Shown: piece after piece, positions 1 to 6,576 of the stretch
Layout: every line of letters starts with the position of its first letter
Numbering within the stretch: the stretch's first letter is position 1
IMG/VR virus record: IMGVR_UViG_3300046007_000416
Coordinates: 1 to 21,566 of that record
Length of the DNA: 21,566 bases
DNA from: a virus
Strand: one strand, 5' to 3'
Made by a program: the position numbers and the translations under genes
Notes under the pieces: model-generated
Seen by the model: the letters and a program-made list of their open reading frames with translations, nothing else
Database searches by the model: none
What the model was told of the DNA's origin: nothing

Positions 1-43
1 GGAGAAAGGAGAGTTCCACAAGACAAGGACGGCGCATCTGTGA
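1..43 (+). CDS. 3' end of an upstream gene (partial)
   Basis: Reading from base 2, an open frame gives 13 residues (EKGEFHKTRTAHL) and stops at TGA 41-43. The stop overlaps the GTG start of the next gene in a GTGA arrangement, which is the coupling used throughout this operon, so I take it as the tail of a real gene that begins before the window. The fragment is too short to assign a function. In this position a head or portal-region structural gene would be expected, but that is inference from context only. Confidence 0.55.
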   Translation, partial: EKGEFHKTRTAHL

Positions 44-129
44 GTAAGCCTAAAAAGCTAGCCAGCGGTGGCGTTACCCGTGCAGACGGTATTGCTCAGC
101 GTGGTAAGACACGCGGAAAGATGTGCTGA
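40..129 (+). CDS. Tiny basic phage protein (29 aa) with ADGIA-x2-GKT-x-GK motif
   Basis: This 29-residue Lys/Arg-rich protein starts with MSKPKKLASGG, continues ADGIAQRGKTRGK and ends in MC. I chose the GTG start at 40 because it overlaps the upstream TGA (GTGA) and an AAGGAC sequence lies about ten bases before it. It has no membrane segment or recognisable fold. The ADGIA..GKT.GK stretch closely matches the N-terminus of the small protein at 3248-3436, and I recall the same tail on many environmental-phage virion proteins. The function is unknown. Its place in a late structural operon makes a virion-associated role plausible. The real frame could extend upstream of the window, but the overlap argues against that. 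Confidence 0.65.
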   Translation: MSKPKKLASGGVTRADGIAQRGKTRGKMC

Positions 130-130
130 T

Positions 131-307
131 ATGGCAACCGTAAAACCAGCAGCTAAAGTAGTTAAGTCTTTAAAAAAGGCTGGGTTTTATGGTGCAGCCG
201 AACCTAAACGGCTGGCTATTATTAACAAAGTTACAACTAAACCCCAGCGGATAAAGATGGTTGATAAGATGTTTTTAGCCAAGAAAACTAAAGGTAATCC
301 AAAATGA
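131..307 (+). CDS. Small Lys-rich phage protein (58 aa), unknown function
   Basis: This is a 58-residue, very basic protein beginning MATVKPAAKVVKSLKKAG and ending KTKGNPK. The frame stays open upstream to an ATG at 68, but that start would overlap the better-supported gene at 40-129 almost completely. ATG 131 lies just after that gene's stop with GGAAAG about ten bases before it, so I prefer it. The stop overlaps the next ATG (ATGA). No cysteines, membrane segment or known domain are visible. The protein is probably a soluble, possibly nucleic-acid-binding or virion-associated polypeptide, which is inference from charge and context only. Confidence 0.7.
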   Translation: MATVKPAAKVVKSLKKAGFYGAAEPKRLAIINKVTTKPQRIKMVDKMFLAKKTKGNPK

Positions 308-579
308 TGCCAAGCCGTGGTATGGGAGCCATATCCCCAAGCAAAATGCCCGGTGCAAAGAAAAAAGCACGTCGGGACGATACTGACTTTACTCAGTATA
401 AAGAGGGCGGCAAAGTTAATGCTGCTGGCAATTACACCAAACCCGGCCTTCGTAAGAGAATTGTGTCTCAGGTAAAGTCCGCAGCAACCCACGGTACAGG
501 CGCAGGCCAATGGTCAGCCCGTAAAGCACAACTTGTTGCTAAGAAGTACAAAGAAGCTGGCGGAGGGTACAAAGATTGA
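304..579 (+). CDS. Small basic phage protein with GQWSARKAQL motif (91 aa)
   Basis: This 91-residue basic protein has an N-terminal MMPSRGMGAISPSKMPG segment and a central KEGGKVNAAGNYTKPG stretch. Its C-terminal half contains GTGAGQWSARKAQLVAKKY and ends in AGGGYKD. The C-terminal motif (G-x-G-Q-W-S-A-R-K-A-Q-L...K-Y-K...GGGYK) is one I recognise from small uncharacterised proteins of many phages, large DNA viruses and bacteria; I cannot confirm a Pfam number. The biochemical role is unknown. The start overlaps the previous stop (ATGA), and the next gene starts within this gene's own stop (TTGA), so translation is coupled on both sides. A second in-frame ATG immediately follows the first and could equally be used. 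Confidence 0.82.
   Translation: MMPSRGMGAISPSKMPGAKKKARRDDTDFTQYKEGGKVNAAGNYTKPGLRKRIVSQVKSAATHGTGAGQWSARKAQLVAKKYKEAGGGYKD
562..567 (+). promoter_or_regulatory. Shine-Dalgarno GGAGGG for the TTG-started gene at 576
   Basis: GGAGGG lies eight bases before a TTG codon (576-578) that overlaps the preceding TGA as TTGA. The next frame has no nearby ATG or GTG. The strong ribosome site together with the overlap decides the unusual TTG start. Confidence 0.6.
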
Positions 580-809
580 AAGCTCCTCAAAAATCGCTCA
601 AAGATTGGGGTGACCAGAAATGGCGCACTAAGTCTGGTAAACCGTCAAGTAAGACGGGAGAGCGATATTTGCCTGAAGCGGCTATTAAATCTTTAAGCCC
701 AGCAGAATACGCAGCTACAACCAAAGCCAAACGTGCTGGTAAAGCATCTGGTAAACAGTTTGTGGCGCAACCTAAAACTATTGCAAAGAAAACGGCGGGG
801 TTCAGATAA
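576..809 (+). CDS. Small basic phage protein SLKDWGDQKWRTKSGKPS type (77 aa), TTG start
   Basis: This is a 77-residue, Lys-rich protein with an N-terminal SLKDWGDQKWRTKSGKPS motif. A TGERYLPEAAIKSLSPAEYA segment follows, and a K/R-rich tail ends KQFVAQPKTIAKKTAGFR. I recognise this architecture as a small family common in environmental phages, with no established function. TTG is used as start: it overlaps the upstream TGA, GGAGGG lies at the right distance, and the family's motif starts right behind it. The stop overlaps the next ATG (TAATG). High positive charge and co-transcription with structural genes suggest a virion or nucleic-acid-associated role, which is inference. Confidence 0.82.
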   Translation: MKAPQKSLKDWGDQKWRTKSGKPSSKTGERYLPEAAIKSLSPAEYAATTKAKRAGKASGKQFVAQPKTIAKKTAGFR

Positions 810-1915
810 TGGCATCTCTATACGAACAATTAATGGCTTCTAAAGGCGCTCCAAAGGCAGCCGCAGCCACAAACTCTACACAACTTCGTAAAGCTCCCGT
901 GAGCCTGCGTTCTGCCATGCGTAAGTATGCAGAGGGTGGTGATGTTACTAGCGCCGCTCCGGATTACAGCCGCGCGAATGATGCGTTTGGTGGAGCCGGT
1001 GGTGTTAATGATTTGCGTAATCAATTTTTGAGTATGGGTTTAGACGAAAACGCAATTGGTTCTATCTTTTCAAAATATTACGCGCCTGAAACGTCACAAC
1101 CTGCGCCGCAAACAACAACGCTATCAGACCCAATTCCTTACAGCCCGGGCGAAGGTGGAAGAGGGATACCTACACCAGACCCACGCCCAGAGCCTCGCTA
1201 TGAAGAGCCACGCCGTCCAGAGCGCCCCGTTATGCCCGAAATTTATCCACAACAACCGCAAGGGCCGCGCACCTCTTACCGTCAAGAGGCTGATGGCACA
1301 TTAACTGAGATTGGCTACGATGGTCAGCCCATTTCTGGTTATACGGAACAACAAACAGCAATGGATAGGGCTACAAGAGGTCTTGATCCATCTGAGTATC
1401 GTTATGTTTGGAACGGAGAAGGCTATACCAAAGTGCCAAATGGCCCTCAGATTGGGTATAACCCAGAAGAAAACGTGCCACCACCTTCACGGGAAGATCC
1501 ACAAGAAGAGCCACGGTTTTACGAGCCCGAAGTAAATTACGATGATAGGATGCCTGTACTTCCTCCTGTGTACGATGACTTAATGCCTGTACCTCCTCCT
1601 GAGGTTTTCCCACAGTATCCAACAAACCCCGGTTTTTATCAGCGGCCTGTGGATTACTACAACCCATCACCCCCTATGGACTTTACACAAGACCCGGGGT
1701 TTGCTCCAACGCCAACGCCCATAGGGATAGCAAAATCTGCGGCAAGAGGCGGTGATCTTGGAAAGCTGTTACAAGACTTAACTTCACGTTCAAAAGATCG
1801 AACTGGCGGTGACGTAGCTAAGTTGGTTGCGGAACTGCTTGCTAGAAATGGTGGAGGCGGTTCGTTAGAAGAACAACGCAGACTAATGGAACTTCTTGGT
1901 TCAATCAGAGGATAA
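809..1915 (+). CDS. Pro-rich virion-type protein with FGG/MGLD N-terminal module (368 aa)
   Basis: This 368-residue protein has four parts. A basic N-terminus (about 1-45) ends in KYAEGGDV. A compact putatively helical module at 60-93 contains FGG, NDL, MGLD and AI at fixed spacing. A long Pro/Tyr/Glu-rich, probably disordered region spans about 95-300. A C-terminal Gly-flanked helical segment at about 310-368 carries KLLQDL, KLVAELL and EEQRRLMELLG. The 60-93 module aligns without gaps with residues 18-52 of the giant protein at 14624-20689, and in both proteins a Pro-rich stretch follows. I do not recognise a catalytic domain. Position between the small basic proteins and an adaptor gene suggests a minor virion or scaffold-like component, which is inference. 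TAATG overlap fixes the start. Confidence 0.75.
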   Translation: MASLYEQLMASKGAPKAAAATNSTQLRKAPVSLRSAMRKYAEGGDVTSAAPDYSRANDAFGGAGGVNDLRNQFLSMGLDENAIGSIFSKYYAPETSQPAPQTTTLSDPIPYSPGEGGRGIPTPDPRPEPRYEEPRRPERPVMPEIYPQQPQGPRTSYRQEADGTLTEIGYDGQPISGYTEQQTAMDRATRGLDPSEYRYVWNGEGYTKVPNGPQIGYNPEENVPPPSREDPQEEPRFYEPEVNYDDRMPVLPPVYDDLMPVPPPEVFPQYPTNPGFYQRPVDYYNPSPPMDFTQDPGFAPTPTPIGIAKSAARGGDLGKLLQDLTSRSKDRTGGDVAKLVAELLARNGGGGSLEEQRRLMELLGSIRG

Positions 1916-1918
1916 GCA

Positions 1919-2854
1919 ATGACTACTACCGGCTCAACCCTCTTTAACATGGACTTCACGGAGATCGCTGAAGAGGCGTGGGAGAGGGCTGGCCGTGAGA
2001 TGCGTTCTGGTTATGACCTGCGTACAGCACGTCGCTCAATGAACCTAATGACTGTTGAGTGGCAGAACAAAGGCATCAACATGTGGACGATGGAGCAGGG
2101 GATCATTAACTTGACCCCCGGTTTAGCCACGTATGCACTGCCGACTGACACCATTGACCTTCTAGAACATGTAATCCGTACTGGATCTAACACTGCTTCT
2201 ACGCAAGCCGACTTAACCATTTCACGCATTAGCGTCTCTACTTATGCAACTATTCCAAACAAGCTTAGCCAAGCTCGCCCAATTCAAGTCTGGATTCAGC
2301 GCCTTTCTGGGGAAACTAACCCAACCAATTCGGTCTTGGTGGGCGCAATTACGGCGACGGACACCACAATAACGCTTAACACCATAGTGGGTTTGGCTGG
2401 CTCTGGTTTTATTCGCCTTGGCACAGAAGATATTTACTACACATACGTATCAGGGAATACCCTTGGTGGCGTATTCCGTGGCCAAAACAATACAACAGCA
2501 GCGGCCCAAGCAGATGGCGTTGCGGTGTTTGTACCCCAGTTGCCAGCAGTAACAGTTTGGCCTACACCGGATAACAGCACACCATATCAGTTTGTGTACT
2601 ACCGACTGCGTAGAGTGCAAGACGCTGGCGCTGGTGTTGAGACCGCCGACATGAACTTTCGTTTTTTACCGTGCCTTGTAGCTGGTTTGGCGTATCACAT
2701 TGCAATCAAAGTACCTGAATTGATGCCCCGCATTCAGATGCTTAAACAGATTTACGATGAAACTTTTGAGATTGCCGCTGGTGAAGACCGAGAGAAAGCT
2801 CCACTTCGACTTGTTCCTAGGCCAATGTTTATTGGAAGTGGCGGGGGTTACTAA
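1919..2854 (+). CDS. Head-tail adaptor / tail-tubular-A-like virion protein (311 aa)
   Basis: I recognise this as a phage structural protein of the kind placed at the head-tail junction of short-tailed phages (T7 gp11 / P22 gp4-like role). The N-terminal FTEIAEEAWERAGREMRSGY and helix to about residue 55 are typical. So are the ATYALPTDTIDLLEHVIRTG strand region (70-90), the WPTPDNSTPYQFVYYRLRR segment (213-232) and a C-terminal helical part with FRFLPCLVAGLAYHIAIK (248-264). Residues about 134-207 look like an inserted beta-domain (TATDTTITL...G-T-E-D-I-Y-Y-T...G-V-F-R-G). Exact equivalence to gp11 or gp4 is inference from architecture. The gene starts three bases after the previous stop and ends in TAATG with the next. 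Confidence 0.75.
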   Translation: MTTTGSTLFNMDFTEIAEEAWERAGREMRSGYDLRTARRSMNLMTVEWQNKGINMWTMEQGIINLTPGLATYALPTDTIDLLEHVIRTGSNTASTQADLTISRISVSTYATIPNKLSQARPIQVWIQRLSGETNPTNSVLVGAITATDTTITLNTIVGLAGSGFIRLGTEDIYYTYVSGNTLGGVFRGQNNTTAAAQADGVAVFVPQLPAVTVWPTPDNSTPYQFVYYRLRRVQDAGAGVETADMNFRFLPCLVAGLAYHIAIKVPELMPRIQMLKQIYDETFEIAAGEDREKAPLRLVPRPMFIGSGGGY

Positions 2855-3237
2855 TGGGTAATCGGTACGCATCCGGCAAAATAGCGATTGCTGAATGTGA
2901 TCGCTGTGGTCAGCAATTTAGGTTAAAACAACTTAAGACTGAAATCATTAAACAGCGTAAGTATGAGTTGTTGGTTTGCCCTGAGTGTTGGGATCCAGAT
3001 CAGCCACAGTTGATGTTAGGTACGTTTCCAGTAGATGACCCACAAGCTTTGCGTAACCCACGTAGGGATACAACGTATGTAACTTCTGGTGTTAACTTTA
3101 ACGGCAACTTGTCAGGTGGTTCACGAGACATTCAGTGGGGCTGGGCTCCAGTTGGTGGGTCTAGATTTTTTGATAATGAATTGACACCAAACTACTTGGT
3201 GGCAACGACATTTGTTGGTACAGTAACGGTTAGTTAA
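2854..3237 (+). CDS. Zinc-ribbon phage structural-operon protein (127 aa)
   Basis: This 127-residue protein has an N-terminal zinc-ribbon signature: CDRC at residues 15-18 and CPEC at 42-45, four cysteines able to bind one Zn(II). A segment with PQALRNPRRDTTYV follows. The C-terminal part is Gly/aromatic-rich with IQWGWAPVGG and ends in a beta-like VATTFVGTVTVS. The family occurs next to adaptor genes in related environmental phages, as far as I recall, and has no assigned function. The ATG overlaps the previous stop by one base (TAATG), so it is translationally coupled to the adaptor. A role in head-tail joining or as a structural zinc protein is inferred from context. Confidence 0.7.
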   Translation: MGNRYASGKIAIAECDRCGQQFRLKQLKTEIIKQRKYELLVCPECWDPDQPQLMLGTFPVDDPQALRNPRRDTTYVTSGVNFNGNLSGGSRDIQWGWAPVGGSRFFDNELTPNYLVATTFVGTVTVS

Positions 3238-3247
3238 GGAGATTAAA

Positions 3248-3436
3248 ATGGCATTTAGAAAATCAGCCGACGGTATTGCTAAAAAAGGTAAAACCGAAGG
3301 TAAAAATTTAGGTGATAGCGGCCCTACTGCTGGCATGATGCACGGCGGTAAAGGCAAAGGTAAGGGTAAAACCAATGCCGATATGAAGACTATGGGTCGT
3401 AACTTGGCAAAAATTGCCAACCAGAAACGAGGCTAA
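3248..3436 (+). CDS. Small Lys/Gly-rich phage protein (62 aa)
   Basis: This 62-residue protein is very rich in Lys and Gly. It starts MAFRKSADGIAKKGKTEGK, carries a GGKGKGKGKT run in the middle and ends IANQKRG. AAGGAG lies seven bases upstream of the ATG, a strong ribosome site. The N-terminal ADGIA-x2-GKT-x-GK motif is shared with the 29-residue protein at 40-129. No fold is recognisable, and nucleic-acid or charge-based interactions are plausible but unproven. Confidence 0.75.
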   Translation: MAFRKSADGIAKKGKTEGKNLGDSGPTAGMMHGGKGKGKGKTNADMKTMGRNLAKIANQKRG

Positions 3437-3438
3437 TC

Positions 3439-3702
3439 ATGGCTACATACAGCAAAAAACTGATGGGTAAAGAAGTTGGCGATGCCAAAGTCTATGCCAA
3501 ACCACACACGATGTCTGGCAAAGCTGTCAAAGCTACTGACAACCCCGGTTCTGGCCCTGACCACAGTGATGCAAATACAGTCAATATGTCTGTAGGCAAC
3601 ATCTCTCGCCGTCCACAGCCAGCCGCTAAAACATCCGGTATTAAGGTACGCGGTACTGGCGCGGCTACCAAAGGTTTGATGGCTCGCGGCCCAATGGCAT
3701 AA
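3439..3702 (+). CDS. Small phage protein with GIKVRGTGAATKG C-terminus (87 aa)
   Basis: This 87-residue basic protein begins MATYSKKLMGKEVGDAKVY and has a central DNPGSGPDHSD stretch. It ends in GIKVRGTGAATKGLMARGPM followed by Ala, a C-terminal motif I recognise on small proteins of many environmental phages. The function is unknown. It lies two bases downstream of the previous gene and four bases upstream of the second adaptor-like gene, inside the connector block. A virion-associated role is inferred from context. Confidence 0.78.
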   Translation: MATYSKKLMGKEVGDAKVYAKPHTMSGKAVKATDNPGSGPDHSDANTVNMSVGNISRRPQPAAKTSGIKVRGTGAATKGLMARGPMA

Positions 3703-3705
3703 ACT

Positions 3706-4557
3706 ATGGCAATGACATACGCCCAACTCGTGGCTGCGGTACAGGACTACACGCAGAACACGTTTGACACGACTACGATCAATACAATGATTAAGCAGGC
3801 GGAGCAGCGCATCTATAACACGGTGCAGATTGCTAACTTGCGTAAGAATGTCACGGGTGTACTAACTACTGGTAATAAATACTTGCAGTGTCCTCCGGAC
3901 TTCCTGTCGGTATACAGCCTTGCCATATACCCGTACAACTCAACAACTGCTACGGGTACATCTGGGCTTAAAACCATCGTGGTAGCGAGCACAACAGGTA
4001 TTGCTGTGGGTCAGCAGGTAACGGGTTCAAACATTGGAGCTAACGCTTTAGTGCGTAGCATCAGCGGTACAACAATTACTCTGACAGTGGCAAACAGCGG
4101 AACGGTAAATGGTGCTGTAGTCTTTCAGGGTGATTACCTGTACCTCCTAAACAAGGACGTGAACTTCGTTCGTGAGGCGTATCCATTGAGCGCGGTAGCT
4201 TCTGAGCCTAAACACTACGCTATCTTTGGCCCTCGCTCGGACAATGAAACTGAACTTACGTTCATTGTTGGCCCAACACCTAATTCAGGGTACACCGCAG
4301 AACTGCACTATTTCTACATACCTGAGTCTATTGTTACTGCTAATACTTCGTGGTTAGGTGACAATTTTGATTCTGCATTGTTGTACGGCACTCTGTCTGA
4401 GGCTGGAACTTACATGAAGAGCGCACCAGAAGACGGCATGTACAAGCTGTACCAAGAACGGTACGTTCAAGCTATGGCGCTTCTCAAGAATTTGGGTGAT
4501 GGTAAACAACGCGCTGACGCTTATCGTGATGGTCAAATTAGGGTGGCAGTATCGTGA
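3706..4557 (+). CDS. Second adaptor / tail-tubular-like virion protein (283 aa)
   Basis: This protein starts MAMTYAQLVAAVQDYTQNTF and has an N-terminal helical pair (INTMIKQAEQRIYNTVQ, 25-41). Strands follow (GNKYLQCPPDFLSVYSLAIY, 56-75), then SEPKHYAIFGPRSDN (166-180), LTFIVGPTP and a helical C-terminus (FDSALLYGTLSEAGTYMKSA, 221-240). I recognise the family as a structural protein of short-tailed phages, probably an adaptor or tail-tube-like ring component; the exact role is inference. Residues about 82-141 form a separate Gly/Thr/Val-rich beta-insert (GLKTIVVASTTGIAVGQQV...SGTTITLTVANSGTV). A second ATG two codons downstream could be the true start. The stop overlaps the next gene's GTG (GTGA). 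Confidence 0.75.
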   Translation: MAMTYAQLVAAVQDYTQNTFDTTTINTMIKQAEQRIYNTVQIANLRKNVTGVLTTGNKYLQCPPDFLSVYSLAIYPYNSTTATGTSGLKTIVVASTTGIAVGQQVTGSNIGANALVRSISGTTITLTVANSGTVNGAVVFQGDYLYLLNKDVNFVREAYPLSAVASEPKHYAIFGPRSDNETELTFIVGPTPNSGYTAELHYFYIPESIVTANTSWLGDNFDSALLYGTLSEAGTYMKSAPEDGMYKLYQERYVQAMALLKNLGDGKQRADAYRDGQIRVAVS

Positions 4558-4970
4558 GTAACATTCTTCAAACCCAGACTACTAGCTTTAAACTGGAGCT
4601 TTATACAGGTGTTCACAACCTGTCTTCAAATACCTTAAAGGTTGCTTTGTATACGGCTAATGCCAATTTAAACGAATCTACAACCGCGTACAGTGCAACC
4701 AACGAGGTAAGTGGTGGTGGGTACACGCCGGGCGGCGTAGCCTTATCCGGGGTCACAATCAGCTCTGATGGGTACACAGCCTTTGTGAACTTTAATGACG
4801 CTGTGTTCAACGCCTCGGTGACAGCTCGTTGTGCGTTGATTTACAATGTTACTCAGGCAAATAAATCTATTGCAGTATTGGATTTTGGGTCTGACAAAAC
4901 ATCGAGTAATTTTACTATCGTGATGCCCGCTAACACGGCATCTTCTGCTTTAATTCGTAGTTCTAACTAA
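4554..4970 (+). CDS. Beta-rich minor virion protein (138 aa)
   Basis: This 138-residue protein contains SFKLELYTGVHNLSS near the N-terminus and LKVALYTANANLNESTTAY. It continues with NEVSGGGYTPGGVAL, then ALIYNVTQANKSIAVLDFG and a C-terminal PANTASSALIR. I recognise this architecture from a widespread phage minor structural family lying just before tail-fibre genes. It is predicted all-beta, with no catalytic motif or membrane segment. The start is GTG at 4554, overlapping the upstream TGA as GTGA; no other start preserves the conserved N-terminus. A role in the tail or neck is inferred from context and family neighbours. Confidence 0.75.
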   Translation: MSNILQTQTTSFKLELYTGVHNLSSNTLKVALYTANANLNESTTAYSATNEVSGGGYTPGGVALSGVTISSDGYTAFVNFNDAVFNASVTARCALIYNVTQANKSIAVLDFGSDKTSSNFTIVMPANTASSALIRSSN

Positions 4971-4979
4971 GGAGTCATC

Positions 4980-5558
4980 ATGACTATTGAGAAAACCAAA
5001 GCCACTGACGTTGTTTCTAGTGGCCTGACTTGTAACACCAAAGCCGGTGAGGACGCAAAAGCGACCGGCGTATTTGAAATCAAATGCCATGACAAAGATG
5101 GCAACTTGAAGTGGTCTGCTGAGTCTAAGAACTTGGTGGTCAACGTTGGCCTCCAATATATGGCGGGCAGTGCTTTGACCTCAGTGAGCCAGATTACCAC
5201 TTGGTATCTTGGGTTGTACGGCGCTGGCGCTTCTAATACACCTGCGGCGGGCGACACAATGGCTTCCCATGCTGGTTGGACAGAAGTTACTGCTTACAGC
5301 AATGCTAACCGTGTGACTGCTACGTTTGTAACCGCTACAACTGCCAATCCATCCGTGGTAACTAATACAGCTTCACCAGCCGTGTTTAACATTAACGGCA
5401 CAACAACTGTTGGCGGCGCGTTTTTGACAAGCGAAAACACTAAGGGTGGCACAACAGGAACATTGTTCTCTGCGGCTGACTTTGGTTCACCCGGTGACCG
5501 CTCTGTGGTAAACAGCGATACTTTGTCTGTGACTTACACATTCAGCTTGGCGGCTTAA
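4980..5558 (+). CDS. Phage structural-operon protein, NLVVNVGLQYM family (192 aa)
   Basis: This 192-residue protein has AGG-AG spacing (AGGAG, seven bases before the ATG) and an N-terminal polar region with two cysteines. The segment NLVVNVGLQYMAGSALT is followed by WYLGLYGAGASNTPAAGDTM and ASHAGWTEVTAYSNANR. The C-terminal beta-rich part contains FNINGTTTVGGAFLTS and DFGSPGDRSVVNSDTLSVTY. I recognise this as a common uncharacterised phage family found between adaptor and tail-fibre genes. The domain order suggests a secreted or virion beta-sandwich protein, but no function is established. It is followed after one base by the repeat protein. Confidence 0.75.
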   Translation: MTIEKTKATDVVSSGLTCNTKAGEDAKATGVFEIKCHDKDGNLKWSAESKNLVVNVGLQYMAGSALTSVSQITTWYLGLYGAGASNTPAAGDTMASHAGWTEVTAYSNANRVTATFVTATTANPSVVTNTASPAVFNINGTTTVGGAFLTSENTKGGTTGTLFSAADFGSPGDRSVVNSDTLSVTYTFSLAA

Positions 5559-5559
5559 C

Positions 5560-6567
5560 ATGGCCGGGTGGGGTGACGGCGCATGGGGGGACAGCGGTTG
5601 GGGCGGCTTTGTCGCCTACGACAGCACCATCGACGAAACCTCTACAGGCACAGACGTAGTTGTAGCAAAGTTTGACACATCTGGTTTAGTAGGTGAAACA
5701 GCTACTGGATCGGATGTAATTGCGGCAGGTAAAATATATACCTCAACGATAACGGAAACGTCAACAGGAACAGACGCTTCCGAAGGGGGGCCGTTGTATG
5801 CTACGACGGTAACGGAGACTGCCACAGGTTCAGATGTGGTTTCTTCTGCTATTTCTGTAGGGGCAATAATTACCGAAACTGCTACGGGTACAGATGCAAC
5901 AGTAGGCGGGGAAGTTTATTCGGCAACGATTGCTGGAACGGTTTGGGGGCAAAACAGTTGGGGTAGTAATTCGTGGGGTGGAGAAGGTGAGTTAGCCACC
6001 GCTACTGATGCGGTAGCTTCTACTTTAACGCTTAATCCAACAGTAAGCGAAACGGCAACGGGCACAGATGTTGTAACAGCGGGTATAGCGTTTGTTTCTG
6101 TAATAACAGAAACAGCTACGGGCACAGATTCTGTAACTGCTACACGGGTTTTAAGTCCCGCAGTAAATGAAACAGCAACTGGCACAGATGTTATTTTGGC
6201 TAACGCAGGGTTTGCAAGTGCGGTGGCCGAGACAGCAACCGGAACAGATAACATAGCCGGAAGTCTTGTATATTTTGGTGATGTGCAGGAAACGGCGACA
6301 GGCACAGATGCAGTAACGGCGATAGTTGTAATTAATGCAACAATTACAGAAACTGCTACGGGGTCAGATGTAATTACGGCACAAGTAGGATTTAAAGGCA
6401 CAATTACTGAAAATGCAGTAAGTGTAGAAACTTTGATAGCAGCAGCAGCTTTTGTAGCTTCTATTAGTGAGTTAGCAACAGGTACAGATGGATTGACTGC
6501 ACGCCCATTCTGGGATGTAATTGATGATACACAGACTGCCAACTGGGTTGCAGTCACAACGAACTAG
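5560..6567 (+). CDS. ETATGTD-repeat virion/appendage-type protein (335 aa)
   Basis: This 335-residue protein has an N-terminal aromatic GWGDGAWGDSGWGG element. Fourteen units of exactly 20 residues follow, each beginning E-[TL]-[AS]-T-[GA]-[TS]-D. Five units start at residues 26, 46, 66, 86 and 106. An 18-residue insertion (126-143) repeats the WG element (WGQNSWGSNSWGG). Nine more units start at 144 through 304; the one at 284 has lost the core motif. The region past 310 (PFWDVIDDTQTANW) is non-repetitive. The regular period with alternating Thr/Val suggests a beta-solenoid or fibrous fold, which is inference. A tail-appendage role fits the position before the fibre genes. The start lies one base after the previous stop, with no clear ribosome site, so it is probably coupled. 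Confidence 0.78.
   Translation: MAGWGDGAWGDSGWGGFVAYDSTIDETSTGTDVVVAKFDTSGLVGETATGSDVIAAGKIYTSTITETSTGTDASEGGPLYATTVTETATGSDVVSSAISVGAIITETATGTDATVGGEVYSATIAGTVWGQNSWGSNSWGGEGELATATDAVASTLTLNPTVSETATGTDVVTAGIAFVSVITETATGTDSVTATRVLSPAVNETATGTDVILANAGFASAVAETATGTDNIAGSLVYFGDVQETATGTDAVTAIVVINATITETATGSDVITAQVGFKGTITENAVSVETLIAAAAFVASISELATGTDGLTARPFWDVIDDTQTANWVAVTTN
5635..6489 (+). repeat. Fourteen diverged 60-bp units coding the 20-residue ETATGTD repeat
   Basis: Units of 60 bp run from 5635 to 5934 (five), then a 54-bp insertion at 5935-5988, then nine from 5989 (the last only as its seven-residue core). At the DNA level only the start of each unit is well conserved (for example gaaacngcnacgggcacagat); the rest has drifted while length stays exact, which indicates an old repeat kept by structure. 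Confidence 0.85.
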
Positions 6568-6576
6568 GAGTTAAAA

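Noticed and set aside
68-130. N-terminal extension of the 58-residue protein to ATG 68
   Set aside because: It would be almost fully contained in the better-supported gene at 40-129; ATG 131 has a ribosome site and follows the previous stop.
5916-6557. Antisense frame of 213 residues over the ETATGTD repeats
   Set aside because: It is a low-complexity Val/Ala/Pro/Ser reading produced by the repeat composition of the + strand gene; it has no ribosome site and runs against an otherwise single-strand operon.
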